A stretch of 64,000 nucleotides of DNA. Source: Dermatophagoides farinae (taxonomy: Eukaryota > Arthropoda > Arachnida > Sarcoptiformes > Pyroglyphidae). Below are positions 62,114 to 64,000 of this stretch, in pieces. Every line of letters begins with the position of its first letter. Position 1 is the first letter of the stretch. The position numbers and the translations under genes are program-made. A model generated the notes under the pieces. It was not told the origin of the DNA, did not search any database, and saw nothing but the letters and a program-made list of their open reading frames with translations. The DNA lies in NCBI RefSeq assembly GCF_024713945.1, contig NC_134681.1, positions 1,860,001-1,924,000 of the forward strand, written 5' to 3'.

Positions 62114-63061
62114 TTTAGAAAATAATAATAATGATGATGATGATTCCTTATACCCTATGTCGCTATACACTGTAATTATTTTATGATTGGTTTCCATTTT
62201 CCAATGTTGATGATGATTAGCTATGTACGGTAAATCGGAAAATTCTTTTTTTTTTCATTATTTCAAACGTCCATTTCCGTTGTTGTTGAATTTGATGATG
62301 ATTTTTCTGGTGCTGGAAATCCATATTTTATTCTCTTCACCATATATTGTGGTTATTTTTATCATTATTATTAAATTTTGCAAATAATAATGATAATCAA
62401 AATGGAAAACCGGACCAAGATGTCATTGAAACACACACACACACACACACACACCCACACTGGGACAAGAAAAGGAGAAAATTCCAGAATTTTATTATAT
62501 AACAGAATCTGTTTTTGTCATTCAATGAAAGTCAAATCCAGAATCCACCATTTATATAACCAGAAATTTTTTTTTTTCATTTTATTTCATTGCTCTCTGT
62601 TTCTGTATCTCATTCTTTTTTTTGGATTTGTGCAATAGTCAGTAATAATTTCCAAATCTTCCGGTTCAAACACACACACCAAAAACTGAACAACAACAAC
62701 AACTGTTATTTGGATTTATCGGTCGTCGATCCGGGTGATTAGTCACACTGAATGATCCTGCCACTGAATCTGAATCTCTTTTTTTTTGTTGAATCCATAC
62801 AAATGTCTTGTTTCAATTATATTACTGCTACTACGATCAATGGCATATACACATATGTCATGGTTTATCCGATCCGATTTTTCAATAGATGTGTATCATG
62901 TTGGTGGATACAATGCCAATTTTCACCCCTCCTTTCTCTCTCTTTCTGTGTTTGGACCTCTTTTTTCTCTTACTTGAAAACAAAATAAGGATTCAGATTT
63001 CATCATTTTTTTTGCAGTATCATCCATGGATAACTGAAATTGTATTTGGATTTGATGATCC

Positions 63062-63098
<37 letters not shown>
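63062..63098. repeat. (GAT)12 microsatellite
   Basis: This is a pure GAT triplet array of 37 bp, followed 30 bp later by a TG array. Confidence 0.95.
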
Positions 63099-63100
<2 letters not shown>

Positions 63101-63620
63101 TCGGTTGAATGAATCATGCATACGTGTGTGTGTGTGTGTGTGTGTATTAGTAGTAATAGTTAATGGGTAATTACAATTCAATTGAATCGTTAATAATCAG
63201 TGTTTCTATTGTCGAAAAAAAAAATTCGAATCAATGCAATTAATGAATTTTGTCATTTTTTTTTTTGTTGCATTCCAAACAAACACACAGACAAACAGAT
63301 GTCAAGGCCAATAATAAAAAAAAATAACTCTTTCCACTGTGCATTGTGTAAACAAAGAATTTGGCTAAATGTTTTACAGATGTTTCAAATTCTTTTGTTT
63401 TTCTTTTCTAACATTTTTTTTTTTTGGTAATTAGCTTCCAGAATAATAAACAATTAGTTTTTTTTATCTGGAACAAAACAGCCAGGTTCTCTCTCTCAAT
63501 TTGTCTGTTTCTGTGTGCATGTGTGTGTGTTCATTATTGGCTATTACAGAACAACAAAAATGTTTTGCATACCAATTCCATTTTCATTCTTCCATTCCGT
63601 CCATTCAAACATTCGTTTTA

Positions 63621-63656
<36 letters not shown>

Positions 63657-64000
63657 TTGTTTTTTTTTTGCGGTTCCATTTTTTTTCACACTTTTTTTTC
63701 TCTACATAAACCAATTCATTGTTATAGCTGCTAGTAAATGAGAAAAATAAAATGAAAAACTTTACAGACTGACAAACAAACAAATAAACAACATTCTTGT
63801 TGTCAAACGAAGAAGAAAAAGTGTGCAAAAAAAAAAAAAAAATACCAACAGATAATAAACATTGAAAAAAAAACAAATTTATTAATGGACTAATCCTAGC
63901 GGGTTTTTTTTTTGTCGTAGTAGCAGTGTGGTAATAGTAGGTGATAGTAAACAAAATTCCAATCAAAAAATAAAAAATAAAAAAAAAATTTAGGATCATC

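Noticed and set aside
63002-63060. Possible second plexin exon: T-tract plus GCAG acceptor followed by a frame reading YHPWITEIVFGFDDP
   Set aside because: The frame is in phase with the exon 1 donor and is not repeat-encoded. However, it lacks the expected Sema cysteine and Gly-rich segment, resembles no plexin sequence, and runs into a GAT microsatellite without a donor.
63544-63999. 151-residue minus-strand open frame at the right edge
   Set aside because: It is repeat-encoded (KKTKQERERERERE from the CT array, FFF runs) and has no recognisable family.

Overview
This is an AT-rich animal nuclear DNA window dominated by simple-sequence repeats. Triplet (ATC/GAT), (GTT/AAC), dinucleotide (CA/TG), tetranucleotide (ATTC, GATT, CGAA, TTTG) and long A or T tracts recur every few hundred bases. 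Spliced genes, a consensus GTAAGT donor, a 58-bp intron and two metazoan gene families show a eukaryote, specifically a bilaterian. The texture (AT-rich, ATC/GAT microsatellites, A/T-ending codons, tiny introns in a housekeeping gene) fits a small-genome arthropod. My best guess is an acariform mite such as a dust-mite relative, but this is a judgement from style and not a proven assignment.

Only two protein-coding loci can be supported. The first is a complete two-exon sorting nexin 3 (SNX3/SNX12-type) gene on the minus strand, 22920-23589. It has a 203-residue product with a full PX domain and a 41-residue low-complexity N-terminal extension. The second is the first coding exon of a plexin on the plus strand, 42483-44381. 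It has a signal-peptide-like segment, a long low-complexity region and most of a Sema domain, and it ends at a clean GTAAGT splice donor. The rest of the plexin (end of Sema, PSI/IPT repeats, transmembrane segment, cytoplasmic GAP domain) is not visible in the remaining 19.6 kb, so its first intron must be at least that long.

Layout: 1-22.9 kb is non-coding repeat-rich DNA on the 3' side of SNX3. SNX3 lies at 22.9-23.6 kb, with a possible 5'-UTR intron up to about 24.2 kb. The interval 23.6-42.5 kb is a long divergent intergenic region between SNX3 and the plexin, presumably carrying both promoters and any plexin 5'-UTR exons. The plexin exon occupies 42.5-44.4 kb and 44.4-64 kb is plexin intron 1. 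The two genes are not functionally coupled in any obvious way. SNX3 sorts endosomal cargo with retromer and plexin is a cell-surface semaphorin receptor.

I found no tRNA, rRNA, transposon protein, CRISPR array or operon, and no evidence of a novel multi-gene system. The items most worth a second look are the plexin's low-complexity insertions and very long intron, a duplicated GGTCAnTGACC element resembling an ecdysone response element, a perfect 28-bp palindrome built of TGATTGAT motifs, several unusually good hairpins outside the microsatellites, and a 133-bp uninterrupted TC tract.
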